Source: Jatrophihabitans sp. GAS493
Lineage (GTDB): Bacteria > Actinomycetota > Actinomycetes > Mycobacteriales > Jatrophihabitantaceae
Reading direction: 5' to 3'
Assembly: GCF_900230215.1 (NCBI RefSeq)
Contig: NZ_LT907982.1
Location: 62,001 to 126,000, forward strand
Length of the DNA stretch: 64,000 nt
The notes beneath the pieces are model-generated. The model had not been told where the DNA came from. It saw only the letters and a program-made list of their open reading frames with translations, and did not search any database. Both the position numbers and the translations under genes were made by a program. Shown here piece after piece: positions 28,786 through 37,653 of the stretch. Position 1 is the first letter of the stretch; each line of letters opens with the position of its first letter.

Positions 28786-28845
28786 GAGAGCTAGGAAGAG
28801 CTACGGAGAGCTAGGGAGAGCTAGGGAGAGCTAGGGAGAGCTACA
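28786..28845. repeat. Six tandem decamers (GAGAGCTAGG-like)
   Basis: Six consecutive 10-bp units, three of them exact GAGAGCTAGG in a row (28806-28835) and the others differing at one or two positions. They begin five bases after the stop of the binding-protein gene and precede the intercistronic hairpin. Each unit contains AGCT; the helical-turn period of 10 bp would place all copies on one face of the DNA. Confidence 0.9.
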
Positions 28846-28850
28846 GCGAT

Positions 28851-29813
28851 CTACTGGGGCAGCAGCGACGCGTCGGCCTGATCGGTCGGGTCCTGCTTCC
28901 AGGTGGTGAAGAGGGCCTTCTCGGTTCCGTCCGTCTGTACGACCTTCAGCGCCGCCAGGTTCGCGTCCCGAAGCTCGGTGTCGGACTTGTTGAAGGCCAT
29001 CCCGATCAGTGAGCGGAACTCAGCGATCGGCGCCGTCCCGGATAGCTTCGTCGGGTACTTGGCCACCGTCTGAGCAACCACGCTCGTCGGGTTGATGAAG
29101 GAGTCGCTGCGCCCGTTCAGCACGCCCTGCAGGCAGCCGTTGAAGTCGGCGTAGGTGTTGATGTCAATGGCCGGCTTCCCGGCGGCCTTGCAGGCGTCGC
29201 TCTGAGTCTGGGCCGCTCCGGCCTGCACCGTGCCGGGGAAGACCGCGAGACTCTTGCCGCAGAGGTCGCTCACCTCGGTGATGTTCTTCGGGTTGCCCTT
29301 GGCCACGATCAGGGCCTCTTCGTCCTTCTGGTAGATGACGAAGTTGACCTGCTTCGCCCTGGCATCGGATGCGATGAGGTTGCTGATCACCATGTCGATG
29401 CGACCAGCCTGCAGCGACGGGACCAGAGTCTGGAAGTCAGCCTTGGCGAAGGTCGTCTTGTAGCCGGCGCACGCGCTCACGGCTGAGAGCAGGTCGACGT
29501 CGAACCCGACGATCTTCTCCGGGTTGTTCGGGTCGATCGTCTCGTAGCCCGGGATGGTCGGGGCGATGCCGACCTTGACCGTCTTCTTGGCCAGATCCGG
29601 GTACTGCTTCTGCACGGCGGCACACGCCGCGCTGACCGTGCTGGCTGCCGAGGTTCCAGCGGCGGCGGCTCCAGTGCTGGCACTCGAGCTACAGCCGCTG
29701 ACGACCACTGCGAGCGTCAGGCTCAGCGCGACGGCGGCGATGGACTTGCGTCCACGGATGCCGCGACTGGCGGCGGGTTTGTACGTCTGGTTGAACGTCC
29801 GGTTGAACACCAT
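28851..29813 (-). CDS. Extracellular solute-binding lipoprotein (amino acid ABC family 3)
   Basis: 320 residues, ATG 29813-29811. A lipoprotein signal peptide has its lipobox at VVSGC (Cys41) after AAVALSLTLAV, so the mature protein should be anchored outside the membrane. The rest is a family-3 periplasmic-binding fold: VGIAPTIPGYETIDPNNPEKIVGFDVDL, then FQTLVPSLQAGRIDMVIS and LCGKSLAVFPGTVQ. It would deliver the substrate to the fused permease-ATPase. Two TGTATACA palindromes 80-125 bases upstream mark its promoter as the likely control point for the operon. Confidence 0.93.
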   Translation of the reverse strand: MVFNRTFNQTYKPAASRGIRGRKSIAAVALSLTLAVVVSGCSSSASTGAAAAGTSAASTVSAACAAVQKQYPDLAKKTVKVGIAPTIPGYETIDPNNPEKIVGFDVDLLSAVSACAGYKTTFAKADFQTLVPSLQAGRIDMVISNLIASDARAKQVNFVIYQKDEEALIVAKGNPKNITEVSDLCGKSLAVFPGTVQAGAAQTQSDACKAAGKPAIDINTYADFNGCLQGVLNGRSDSFINPTSVVAQTVAKYPTKLSGTAPIAEFRSLIGMAFNKSDTELRDANLAALKVVQTDGTEKALFTTWKQDPTDQADASLLPQ

Positions 29814-29890
29814 CTGGGATCACACTTCACTTCCGTCCGGCCGGAGCCGGTCAGTCGCGTCCGGCTCCCGACTGAGCCGAACTGCTCCTG

Positions 29891-29938
29891 AATGTATACA
29901 ACCGCCATGTTACAGCTAACGACCTGGTTGTATACATT
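29891..29938. promoter_or_regulatory. Paired TGTATACA operators, perfect 13-bp inverted repeat
   Basis: AATGTATACAACC (29891-29903) and GGTTGTATACATT (29926-29938) are exact reverse complements separated by 22 bases. Each half contains the 8-bp palindrome TGTATACA; their centres are 36 bp apart. The element lies between the GntR gene and the binding-protein gene, 78 bases before the latter's ATG. GntR/FCD regulators bind short TNGTNNNACNA-type palindromes, and (T)TGTATACA(A) fits that pattern. Two sites may allow looping or cooperative binding. Confidence 0.75.
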
Positions 29939-30031
29939 GGATTGCGAAATGCTCACTGCGACCTTCAGTGCGACCCTCACAGCGACCCTCGCGGCGGCCC
30001 GCTCGGCCCTCAGTTCGGCCCAGACCGGTGC

Positions 30032-30691
30032 TCACTCAGCCCGGCGCGCCGCCGATCGCAACCGGTAGGCCGCCTCGGCACCGCGAACGTGGGCCAGCAT
30101 CAGGGCGGCCGCGCTGTCGGCGTCGGCGCGGGCCAGCGCGTCGACGATCATCTGGTGCTCGACCCAGGAATCACAGGCCCGCAGTGAGAGCTGAACGGAG
30201 TAGACCCAGGCGATCTTGTGGCTGAGCTGATCGAGCAGGTGGGTCAGCACCGCGCTTCCAGAGGCCTCCGCGATGAGTCCATGAAGCTGGGTGTTGAGTG
30301 CCGGCAACTCGGTGAGGCGACCGGCATTGGCCGCCTCCGTCCCAGCATTTACGGTCTCCTGCATGACGGCGAGCAGGTCCGGCGTGCAGCGGGTGGCCGC
30401 CTTCCCAGCCGCGAACGGCTCGAGTACTCCCCGGATCTCCAGCAGGTCGGCCGCCTCCTCGTCCGACACCTCGACGACGAACGTGCCGTAGTAGGGCTGC
30501 ACGCGAATGAAGCCGTCTGCCTCGAGGATCCGCAGCGCCTCACGCACCGGTATGCGGGAGGTTCCGAACTCGGCTGCGAGCGCCTCTTCAGTGAGTCGCT
30601 GACCGGGCGCGAGGACGCCGGTGATGACCTGATGCCGGATCGCGGCACAGAGTTGCTGGGGCGACACGCGCTTCGCGGCAACTGACGACAT
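30032..30691 (-). CDS. GntR family regulator, FCD (FadR) subfamily
   Basis: 219 residues, ATG 30691-30689. The N-terminal winged helix (about 10-75) has TEEALAAEFGTSRIPVREALRILEADGFI. The C-terminal FCD effector domain (about 85-210) supplies the expected helical metal-binding residues (for example LNTQLHGLIAEASG and WVEHQMIVDAL). It is divergent from the acetamidase-family gene and immediately upstream of the ABC importer operon, with candidate operators on both sides. It most likely represses both arms until a pathway metabolite binds. Ligand unknown. Confidence 0.92.
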   Translation of the reverse strand: MSSVAAKRVSPQQLCAAIRHQVITGVLAPGQRLTEEALAAEFGTSRIPVREALRILEADGFIRVQPYYGTFVVEVSDEEAADLLEIRGVLEPFAAGKAATRCTPDLLAVMQETVNAGTEAANAGRLTELPALNTQLHGLIAEASGSAVLTHLLDQLSHKIAWVYSVQLSLRACDSWVEHQMIVDALARADADSAAALMLAHVRGAEAAYRLRSAARRAE

Positions 30692-30740
30692 AGGCCAAAC
30701 TCCCTCGTTGAGAATTCGAATCGCATTTCACAGAATCGAA

Positions 30741-30758
30741 ATGATCGTATGCAATCAT
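30741..30758. promoter_or_regulatory. Candidate GntR operator in the divergent promoter
   Basis: ATGATCGTATGCAATCAT is an imperfect palindrome (ATGAT...ATCAT) whose core TCGTATGCAA differs at two positions from TTGTATACAA at the binding-protein promoter. It lies between the start of the GntR gene and the ATG of the acetamidase-family gene (30766), only seven bases from that ATG. Binding there could block the acetamidase gene and autoregulate the regulator. Confidence 0.55.
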
Positions 30759-30765
30759 CTCGCTC

Positions 30766-31857
30766 ATGACTGTACTGCAGAGCGGCTACGGCCCGATGAA
30801 TGCGGACCTGATGCTGGACTCACGCTTAGACAACATCTCATGGGGGCTGCTCCCCAACTCCGGCAGCCGGGGGGTGCTGTCGATGCGGTCGGGGCAGAGC
30901 GTATGCATCGACACCGTCTCGCACGAGGGGCTGCTCGCCGATCAGGGTCGTGACCCACGCGCCTTCTTCGGCGCCGCCGGCATCGCCAGCCACCTGCTGC
31001 TTGACGACGTGCTGGCGATCGCGGCCAGCGACCTGCCCCACGATCCGGGCAGCGTCGGCCCGCACGTGGTTACCGGTCCCATCGAGGTCGTCGGCGCTCA
31101 GCCCGGGGACGTCCTCGAGGTAGAGGTGCTGGAGCTACTGCAGCGCGCTCCGTATGGAGTGATCAGCAATCGCCACGGGCGGGGGGCACTGCCCGGTGAG
31201 TTGCCGGCGCCGCCGTTGGGCTGGGTCGACGGCGATCCGATCGACCCGGTCTGCCTGGTCGCCCGGGCCGAGGGCGACACCGGTCTGCTGCCGGTCGGCG
31301 ACGGCCGCACGATCCGTTTCCCGCTCAAACCGTTCCTCGGCATCATGGGGGTCGCGCCCGGCGTCTCGTCGCCGGTGAATTCGGTGCCACCGGGGCGGCA
31401 CGGCGGAAACATCGACGTGAACCTGCTCGGTGTCGGCGCGCGACTCTTCCTGCCGGTGCAGGTGCCCGGTGCAATGTTCTACGTCAGCGATCCGCACTTC
31501 GCCCAGGGCGACGGGGAGGTCGCCCTAACCGCGTTCGAGGCACCGCTGCGGGCGACACTGCGTCTCACCGTGCACAGCGACGCCCGGGCCAAGCGGCTGG
31601 CCTCCTCCTTGACTGCCCCCTGGGCGGAGACCGCGGACCTGCACATCGTGCTCGGCCTCGATCAGGATCTGAACGCGGCGATGCGCGACGCCACCCGTAA
31701 CTCACTGCGGTTCCTGGCCGAGACCTGCTCGCTGCCGGCCTCGGTCGCGTTGGCCTATCTCAGCGCAGCGGCCGACTTCGAGGTGAGCCAGGTCGTCGAC
31801 CAGGTGAAGGGCATCCACTGCTGTATTCGCAAATCCGATCTGAAGTCGCTGGGGTAG
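30766..31857 (+). CDS. Acetamidase/formamidase family protein
   Basis: 363 residues, ATG 30766. FmdA/AmdA enzymes hydrolyse formamide, acetamide or related small amides to ammonia and the acid. Family motifs seen are GQSVCIDTVSHEG near the N-terminus, GPIEVVGAQPGDVLEVEVL, PPGRHGGNIDVNLLG and FYVSDPHFAQGDGEVALTAFE. The length is in the family range. It is divergent from the GntR gene and three bases upstream of the DUF3891 gene. In this island it may perform the last ammonia-releasing step. Confidence 0.9.
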   Translation: MTVLQSGYGPMNADLMLDSRLDNISWGLLPNSGSRGVLSMRSGQSVCIDTVSHEGLLADQGRDPRAFFGAAGIASHLLLDDVLAIAASDLPHDPGSVGPHVVTGPIEVVGAQPGDVLEVEVLELLQRAPYGVISNRHGRGALPGELPAPPLGWVDGDPIDPVCLVARAEGDTGLLPVGDGRTIRFPLKPFLGIMGVAPGVSSPVNSVPPGRHGGNIDVNLLGVGARLFLPVQVPGAMFYVSDPHFAQGDGEVALTAFEAPLRATLRLTVHSDARAKRLASSLTAPWAETADLHIVLGLDQDLNAAMRDATRNSLRFLAETCSLPASVALAYLSAAADFEVSQVVDQVKGIHCCIRKSDLKSLG

Positions 31858-31859
31858 CA

Positions 31860-32678
31860 ATGATTCTGAGCCGTTGGCAGGGCCGGCTGATGGTGGTCCT
31901 ACAGCCTGATCACGGCGTTCAGACCGGCCTCATCGCCGCCGCCTGGGGAAGCGACGACGTGCCCCGAGTCGAGGACTTCGTGCGGGCCACCACCCTGGCC
32001 GCCCGGCACCACGACGATGGTTGGGCGGTGTGGGAGCGGCACCCCACTCTGGAACCGATGACGCAGCAACCGGTGCAGTTTCACGCGGTCTCGCCGATCG
32101 AGCACATCGCCGCCTACCGGGCGGGAATCGCCCGGGCGGCGCAGCTCGATCCGTGGACCGGGCTGCTGGTGAGCATGCATGGGGCCGGCCTCTACAACGA
32201 TCGCTACGGCACGTACCGGTTGGCCGAACTCGTCGAGCAGGAGCTGAGCATCACCGAACAGCGGGTGGTGGCCGAGTTCCTCACCGATATGGCCGAACTG
32301 CAGCAGCGGCTGGCCACCGTCAGCCTCGGGCACGCACCGGCGACGGCGGCCCCGGACGATCCGCTGGTGCGGCATCATTACCTGCTGTTGCAGGTCTGGG
32401 ACCGCATCTCGCTGCAGTTCGCCTACCGCCACGCCGCCGACGACATCATCAGCCCGCTGCCGTCACTCTTCGGGGCGTCGGGACCGCTCTGCTGCCGGGC
32501 CAACGGCGAGATGTCGTTGACGCTCGATCCCTATCCGTTCGCGGTCGACGGCGCGGTGTTCCCGGTTCGGGCCTACCTGCTAGAGGATCGTTCCTACGTC
32601 AATCCCGAGGATTTCCTGAACGAATTGACCTCAGCGCCGGTCATCGAGCTGGAGTGCACCACATCCCGGCGTCGCTGA
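31860..32678 (+). CDS. DUF3891 family protein
   Basis: 272 residues, ATG 31860. It starts two bases after the acetamidase-family stop, so the two genes form one transcription unit. The protein shows the DUF3891 layout: an N-terminal QPDHGVQTGLIAAAWG, ARHHDDGWAVWERHPTL, SMHGAGLYNDRYG and a later FAYRHAADD. The conserved His/Asp pairs (DHG, HHDDGW, HGA) suggest a metal-dependent, HD-like helical hydrolase. No activity is established for the family to my knowledge. Genes of this family often sit near amide- or ring-hydrolysing enzymes, which fits here. Confidence 0.85.
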   Translation: MILSRWQGRLMVVLQPDHGVQTGLIAAAWGSDDVPRVEDFVRATTLAARHHDDGWAVWERHPTLEPMTQQPVQFHAVSPIEHIAAYRAGIARAAQLDPWTGLLVSMHGAGLYNDRYGTYRLAELVEQELSITEQRVVAEFLTDMAELQQRLATVSLGHAPATAAPDDPLVRHHYLLLQVWDRISLQFAYRHAADDIISPLPSLFGASGPLCCRANGEMSLTLDPYPFAVDGAVFPVRAYLLEDRSYVNPEDFLNELTSAPVIELECTTSRRR

Positions 32679-32748
32679 TCTGCAGCCCGCGACCCGCGGC
32701 CCGCGGCTCGCGCTGCAGCCTGATTCGGCGCCACCGGCGCGCCGGCGC

Positions 32749-34311
32749 CTACTCCCACTCGATGGTGCCTGGCGGCTTGCTGGTCAGATCGAGGACAACT
32801 CGGTTGACCTCCCGCACTTCATTGGTGATTCTCGTTGAGATCTTCTCGAGCACGTCGTACGGGACACGGGTCCAGTCGGCGGTCATCGCGTCCTCGCTGG
32901 AGACCGGGCGTAGCACGATGGGGTGGCCGTAGGTGCGCCCGTCGCCCTGCACCCCGACGGATCGGACGTCGGCCAGCAGCACGACCGGGCACTGCCAGAT
33001 GACGCCGTCCAGCCCGGCGGCGGTGAGCTCGCTGCGCGCGATCGCGTCGGCCCGCCGGAGCAGGTCGAGTCGCTGCGCCGTCACCTCGCCGACGATGCGG
33101 ATCCCCAGACCCGGGCCGGGGAAGGGCTGGCGCATGACGATCTCACTCGGCAGGCCGAGTTCGGCTCCGACTCGGCGGACCTCGTCCTTGAAGAGTTCGC
33201 GCAGCGGCTCGATGAGCGAGAACTGCAGGTCGTCCGGGAGCCCCCCGACGTTGTGATGCGACTTGATGTTCGCCGCACCCGTGCCGCCACCGGACTCGAC
33301 CACGTCTGGGTAGAGCGTGCCCTGCACGAGGAAATCGACGCTCTCGCCATGGGCGCCGGCGTCGGCCACCACCTCGCGGGCCGCCGCCTCGAAGACCCGG
33401 ATGAACTCTCGTCCGATGATCTTGCGCTTCTGCTCCGGGTCGCTCACTCCGGCCAGCGCACCCAGGAAGCGATCGACGGCGTCGACGACCTTGAGCCGGA
33501 CTCCGGTCGCAGCCACGAAGTCGCGTTCGACCTGCTCGGCCTCGCCGGCTCGCAACAGACCGTGATCAACGAAGACGCAGGTGAGCTGGTCACCGATGGC
33601 CCGTTGTACGAGCGCGGCGGCCACAGCCGAGTCGACTCCACCCGAGAGCCCGCAGATGACTCGCTTGTCACCCACCTGGGCCCGGATCGATGCGATCTGA
33701 TCGTCGATGATGTTCGACTCGGTCCACGTCGGGGCGATGCCGGCGATCTCGTAGAGGAAACGCTCCAGAATTCGCTGCCCGTTCTCACTGTGCAGCACCT
33801 CCGGATGGAACTGCACGCCGGCCAGGCCGCGCGCGGTGTCCTCGAAGGCGGCGACCGGCGTGTCAGCGGTCTGGGCGACGACGGTGAACCCGGGCGGGGC
33901 GGCGACGACGGCATCGCCGTGGCTCATCCAGACCTGCTGAGTCTCCGGCAGCCCGGCCAGCAGCACTCCCGGGTTGGCCTGCTGCAGGGTCGTGCGACCG
34001 AACTCGCTGCCACCGGTGTGGGCAACCTCGCCCCCGAGCGCCTGCGTCATCGCCTGGAAGCCGTAGCAGATTCCGAAGACCGGCACGCCGGCCTCGAACA
34101 TCGTCGGATCAGCCTGCGGTGCCCCGTCGGCGTAGACGCTGGACGGTCCGCCGGAGAGGATTATCGCCTTCGGACCCCGGGCCAGCATCTCGCTGACCGG
34201 CATCGTGCTCGGCACGATTTCGGAGTAGATGTTGGCCTCCCGCACACGGCGGGCGATCAGCTGGGCGTACTGCGCGCCGTAGTCGACGACGAGAACGAGA
34301 TCAGGATGCAC
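32749..34311 (-). CDS. guaA: GMP synthase (glutamine-hydrolysing)
   Basis: 520 residues, GTG start at 34311-34309. It aminates XMP to GMP. The class I glutaminase domain has the catalytic Cys in GICYGFQAM and a His-Glu pair in [10 protein letters not shown]. The ATP-pyrophosphatase P-loop is [11 protein letters not shown]. The C-terminal dimerisation domain ends [16 protein letters not shown], the standard terminus. guaB3 and guaB lie a few kilobases away, with an acyltransferase, SDR and corA in between, similar to other actinobacteria. Confidence 0.97.
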   Translation of the reverse strand: MHPDLVLVVDYGAQYAQLIARRVREANIYSEIVPSTMPVSEMLARGPKAIILSGGPSSVYADGAPQADPTMFEAGVPVFGICYGFQAMTQALGGEVAHTGGSEFGRTTLQQANPGVLLAGLPETQQVWMSHGDAVVAAPPGFTVVAQTADTPVAAFEDTARGLAGVQFHPEVLHSENGQRILERFLYEIAGIAPTWTESNIIDDQIASIRAQVGDKRVICGLSGGVDSAVAAALVQRAIGDQLTCVFVDHGLLRAGEAEQVERDFVAATGVRLKVVDAVDRFLGALAGVSDPEQKRKIIGREFIRVFEAAAREVVADAGAHGESVDFLVQGTLYPDVVESGGGTGAANIKSHHNVGGLPDDLQFSLIEPLRELFKDEVRRVGAELGLPSEIVMRQPFPGPGLGIRIVGEVTAQRLDLLRRADAIARSELTAAGLDGVIWQCPVVLLADVRSVGVQGDGRTYGHPIVLRPVSSEDAMTADWTRVPYDVLEKISTRITNEVREVNRVVLDLTSKPPGTIEWE

Positions 34312-34390
34312 CTGGCGATTCTAGTTGCTGGCGGGGCGTGCTTCGGTGCTGCCCGCGCGACGGCACATGATTCCCCGCTCGCGCGTCGTC

Positions 34391-35524
34391 CTACTCGCCT
34401 TCGACGACCGCGACGGATTCCGGCACCGCCGCACTCGGACCGCGGGAACCTCGGGCCTCACTCGCCTGGGTGTGGCGGCCACGCCGCCCGAGCCGGGCCC
34501 GCAGATACCGCTGGCAGGGGATTTCAACGAGATGGTGCAGCATCACGGCGCCGGCCAGACAGATGAGGAAGATGCCGAGTACAGGAAACACTCCGCCGGC
34601 GAGACTCCACCGATGGTCGACGCCCAGCTGATGGACGACGATGCGAATGATGACCTGATGCACGAGATAGAAACAGAACGAGACTCGCCCGAGGTAGGTC
34701 GCCCACGGCCGGGTCAGGATGCCGTTGCGCCCCTCGAGATCCGACACTGCGGCGGCGATGATCAGCGCCGCGAACGGCAGCACCATCACGTAGTCGAGGC
34801 TGGGGAAGCCTCCCATTCTGCGGGCGATTGTCGCCGCTACGGCCACGGCGATCGTCGCGCCCCAGATTGGAATCCGGGGGCGCCAGCCCGCCCGGACCCG
34901 GAAGGCGAGGACGATGCCCAGGATGAACTCCGGCAATCTCACCAGCGGGTTGTTGAAGGCGATGTCGCCGCCATGACCGATCAAGACGAGAATTGCCGTC
35001 GCCAGGCCCCCAGCGGCGAGTGCCACCGCCGCCGCGATCGACTGGCCCCGACCACCCAGCCGGGCCAGGCGCGCGATCCCCAGCGGAAAGACCGCGTAGA
35101 AGAACGCCTCACAGGACAGCGACCACGTCACGGCGTTGTACGCATACACCGGATAGAAGCCGGGAAACCACGCCTGGATCAGAAGTAGCCCGGTGATCAG
35201 ACCGAGAATGCCGCTGTCGAAATGGTTGGGCCGAATGGCCACGACGATGACTACCAGTAGCGTCACGGTGACCATGCTCGGATAGATTCGAGCGAACCGG
35301 CGACCGTAAAACTGGCGGGCCGAGATCTGACTGTGCCAGGTCCAGGTAAGGACGAAGCCGGATAGCAGGAAGAAAAAGGTGACCCCGGTCTGGCCGAAGG
35401 TGAAGGCCCGCAGCGGAACCCAGCCGACGCCGATCTGCGCCATGTGAAAGAGGAAGACGATCAGCGCGGCGTACCAGCGAAGCGACGTTAGGCGCGGTAA
35501 GTCCCGTTTATCTACAGCGCCCAT
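34391..35524 (-). CDS. Acyltransferase 3 family membrane protein (OafA/YrhL-like)
   Basis: 377 residues, ATG 35524-35522. About ten transmembrane segments of the acyltransferase 3 fold. The N-terminal motif LRWYAALIVFLFHMA carries the conserved His, followed by GQTGVTFFFLLSGFVLTW and RRFARIYP, both typical. Such proteins O-acetylate or succinylate surface polysaccharides, peptidoglycan or secreted glycosides. The C-terminus is a charged cytoplasmic tail of about 40 residues. The acceptor cannot be told from sequence. Confidence 0.9.
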   Translation of the reverse strand: MGAVDKRDLPRLTSLRWYAALIVFLFHMAQIGVGWVPLRAFTFGQTGVTFFFLLSGFVLTWTWHSQISARQFYGRRFARIYPSMVTVTLLVVIVVAIRPNHFDSGILGLITGLLLIQAWFPGFYPVYAYNAVTWSLSCEAFFYAVFPLGIARLARLGGRGQSIAAAVALAAGGLATAILVLIGHGGDIAFNNPLVRLPEFILGIVLAFRVRAGWRPRIPIWGATIAVAVAATIARRMGGFPSLDYVMVLPFAALIIAAAVSDLEGRNGILTRPWATYLGRVSFCFYLVHQVIIRIVVHQLGVDHRWSLAGGVFPVLGIFLICLAGAVMLHHLVEIPCQRYLRARLGRRGRHTQASEARGSRGPSAAVPESVAVVEGE

Positions 35525-35655
35525 CCATAAGCCTTCGTCTTGATCTCAAGCGAAGCCGCACTGTAGCAACGCACCGCGCCTGGACACAATGGAGTTCGCC
35601 CGTCCTTCGGCGTGGCGAGCGTGGAACCAGCCCCCCGGAATCCGCTACCGGCCGG

Positions 35656-36573
35656 TCAGCTCGGCCAAGGGTAGCGCAGCCCGGTCAGGTCCTCGCTGAC
35701 CTCCCAGAGGCGCCGCGCGAGTTCTGGGTCGCGATCGCGGTTGGTCATCCGGGCCGGTCCGATCGGGCCTCGCCATTCGCGCATCCACTGTGGACCGGTG
35801 TATGTGCCGGGCGCCGCCTCGGTGGCCGCGAAGAGGCTCGGGTTGGCTCCCGCCGCTGAGGACTGGGTGAAGATCCGCAGCACGATCGGTGCCACCGCTC
35901 GCACCAGTGCGTTGGCCCCCAGCCCCTGCGGGTCGGTGACCAGACCGGTCGCCGCGACCCCCGGGTGCGCCGCGGTGGAACTCAACGGCAACGAGCGAGC
36001 CTCGGCCCGGCGCTGCAGTTCCAACGCGAAGAGCAGATTGGCCAGCTTGGAGTTGGAGTAGGCCTTCTGCGGCGAGTACCCGGGGCCGGCGTTGCCGTCG
36101 ATGACATCGGGGCCGCCGCCGAAATGGGCGACCGACGACACGGTGACGACACGGGCGGCCGGGGCTTCGAGCAGGTGTGGCAGCAGCAGTCCGGTGAGCA
36201 CGAAGTGGCCCAGGTGGTTGGTGCCGAACTGGAGTTCGAAGCCATCGGCGGTACTACGCAACTTGGGTGGCGCCATGACGCCCGCGTTGTTGATCAGCAA
36301 GTCGACCGGATCGGACTGGGAGGCGGCGAAGTCACGCACGGACGCGATCTTCGACAGATCCAGCGCCCGCACCTCGAGGTCGGCGCCGTTGTGGGCCGAG
36401 CCGATCTTGTCGGCCGCCTGCTTGCCCCGCTCGACGTCGCGACAGGCTAGGACGACCCGCGCACCATGGGCAGCCAGCTCCCGTGCTGTGACGTAGCCGA
36501 TACCGGAGTTGGCCCCGGTAACAACAGCCGATTTCCCCGTGAGATCGGGTAATTGCACGGCTGTCCATCCCAT
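35656..36573 (-). CDS. Short-chain dehydrogenase/reductase (retinol dehydrogenase-like)
   Basis: 305 residues, ATG 36573-36571. A classical SDR: cofactor motif TGANSGIG (about residues 18-25) with an Arg in ACRDVERG suggesting NADP preference, NNAG at LLINNAGVM, and the active-site tetrad completed by a Ser in VVTVSSVAHFGG and YSNSK. The C-terminal extension around GPQWMREWRGPIGPARM is typical of the actinobacterial retinol-dehydrogenase-like group. Substrate unknown. It is divergent from corA. Confidence 0.92.
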   Translation of the reverse strand: MGWTAVQLPDLTGKSAVVTGANSGIGYVTARELAAHGARVVLACRDVERGKQAADKIGSAHNGADLEVRALDLSKIASVRDFAASQSDPVDLLINNAGVMAPPKLRSTADGFELQFGTNHLGHFVLTGLLLPHLLEAPAARVVTVSSVAHFGGGPDVIDGNAGPGYSPQKAYSNSKLANLLFALELQRRAEARSLPLSSTAAHPGVAATGLVTDPQGLGANALVRAVAPIVLRIFTQSSAAGANPSLFAATEAAPGTYTGPQWMREWRGPIGPARMTNRDRDPELARRLWEVSEDLTGLRYPWPS

Positions 36574-36633
36574 AGCGGCTGACGTTACGCGGTGTCACAT
36601 GAAATTCGTGTCGGGAGTGACAGACTCGCCAGT

Positions 36634-37650
36634 ATGAATGAAAGCCAGTCAGATCAGCGTCAACACGGAGTCCGGACCCGGGTCTGGCGAAACGGCAAGC
36701 TGGAAGCGGAGGACTTCCCCTTTGACATGATCTCGGACTACCTGGAGCAGCCCGATTGCCTGGTCTGGGCGGATGTCTGCGCTCCCGACACGGACCGGAT
36801 AAACAGGCTGGCCGACGAGCTGAGCCTGGATGCGCACGCCGTCGAGGATGCGGTCGACGAGCACGAGCGACCGAAGGCAACCCACTACCGCACGCACGTC
36901 TTCCTCACCGCCTACGCCCTTCACTTCGTACCGGAGACAGGGGTGGTCGAGAAGACACAGGTCTCGGCCTTCGCGATGCCACGGGCCCTGATCACCGTCC
37001 GACGCGACGAGTCCTTCGACATCGAGACGGTCGTGCGGGTGTGGGATGAGAACAGTGACCTGGTGCGGCTGGGCTCCCGCGCGCTCGTGCACGGCCTGCT
37101 GGACGTGATCGTGGACAGCCACTTCGACTGCGTCGAGGCGCTGGACGACGAGGTCGAGTCGATCGAAGACACCCTCTTCGACACCGATCGACGCACCGAC
37201 GCCACCATCCAGCGCCGGAGCTTCGCGCTGCGAAAGGGGCTGGTGCAGGCCCGGCGAGCGGTGCTGCCGATGCGGGAATTGGTCGCCGCGGTGCGTCGCT
37301 TCAACCAGGAGCATCCGATCGGGGATGTGGATCTGCTGGAGCCCTACTTCAACGATCTCTACGACCACGTACTCCGCGCGACCGAGTGGACTGAGTCCCT
37401 GCGCGACATGATCACCAGCATCTTCGAGACGAACCTGTCGCTGGCCGACGCCCGGATGAACATGATCATGAAGAAGCTGACGGCGTGGGCCGCCATCATC
37501 GCGGTGCCCACCGCGATCACCGGGTTCTACGGGCAGAACGTGCCCTACCCGTGGTTCGGGAAGGACCTCGGCTTCTGGTTCAGCACGGCGGCGATCCTGC
37601 TGATGAGTTTCGCGCTCTGGGTGAGCTTCCGTCGACGCGACTGGCTATAG
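36634..37650 (+). CDS. corA: CorA family divalent cation transporter
   Basis: 338 residues from ATG 36634; the frame is open from 36592 but the second ATG suits the family start. A large cytoplasmic domain is followed by two C-terminal membrane helices (WAAIIAVPTAITGFYG and FSTAAILLMSFALWVSF). The pore-mouth signature is YGQN rather than the canonical YGMN (GFYGQNVPYPWFG). This Gln variant occurs in other actinobacterial CorA-like proteins and may alter ion choice. Magnesium or cobalt uptake is expected. It converges on guaB3 with three bases between the stops. Confidence 0.92.
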   Translation: MNESQSDQRQHGVRTRVWRNGKLEAEDFPFDMISDYLEQPDCLVWADVCAPDTDRINRLADELSLDAHAVEDAVDEHERPKATHYRTHVFLTAYALHFVPETGVVEKTQVSAFAMPRALITVRRDESFDIETVVRVWDENSDLVRLGSRALVHGLLDVIVDSHFDCVEALDDEVESIEDTLFDTDRRTDATIQRRSFALRKGLVQARRAVLPMRELVAAVRRFNQEHPIGDVDLLEPYFNDLYDHVLRATEWTESLRDMITSIFETNLSLADARMNMIMKKLTAWAAIIAVPTAITGFYGQNVPYPWFGKDLGFWFSTAAILLMSFALWVSFRRRDWL

Positions 37651-37653
37651 CAG

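Noticed and set aside
32923..34566. 547-codon plus-strand open frame antisense to guaA
   Set aside because: It covers guaA in mirror frame; guaA is intact and conserved from end to end.
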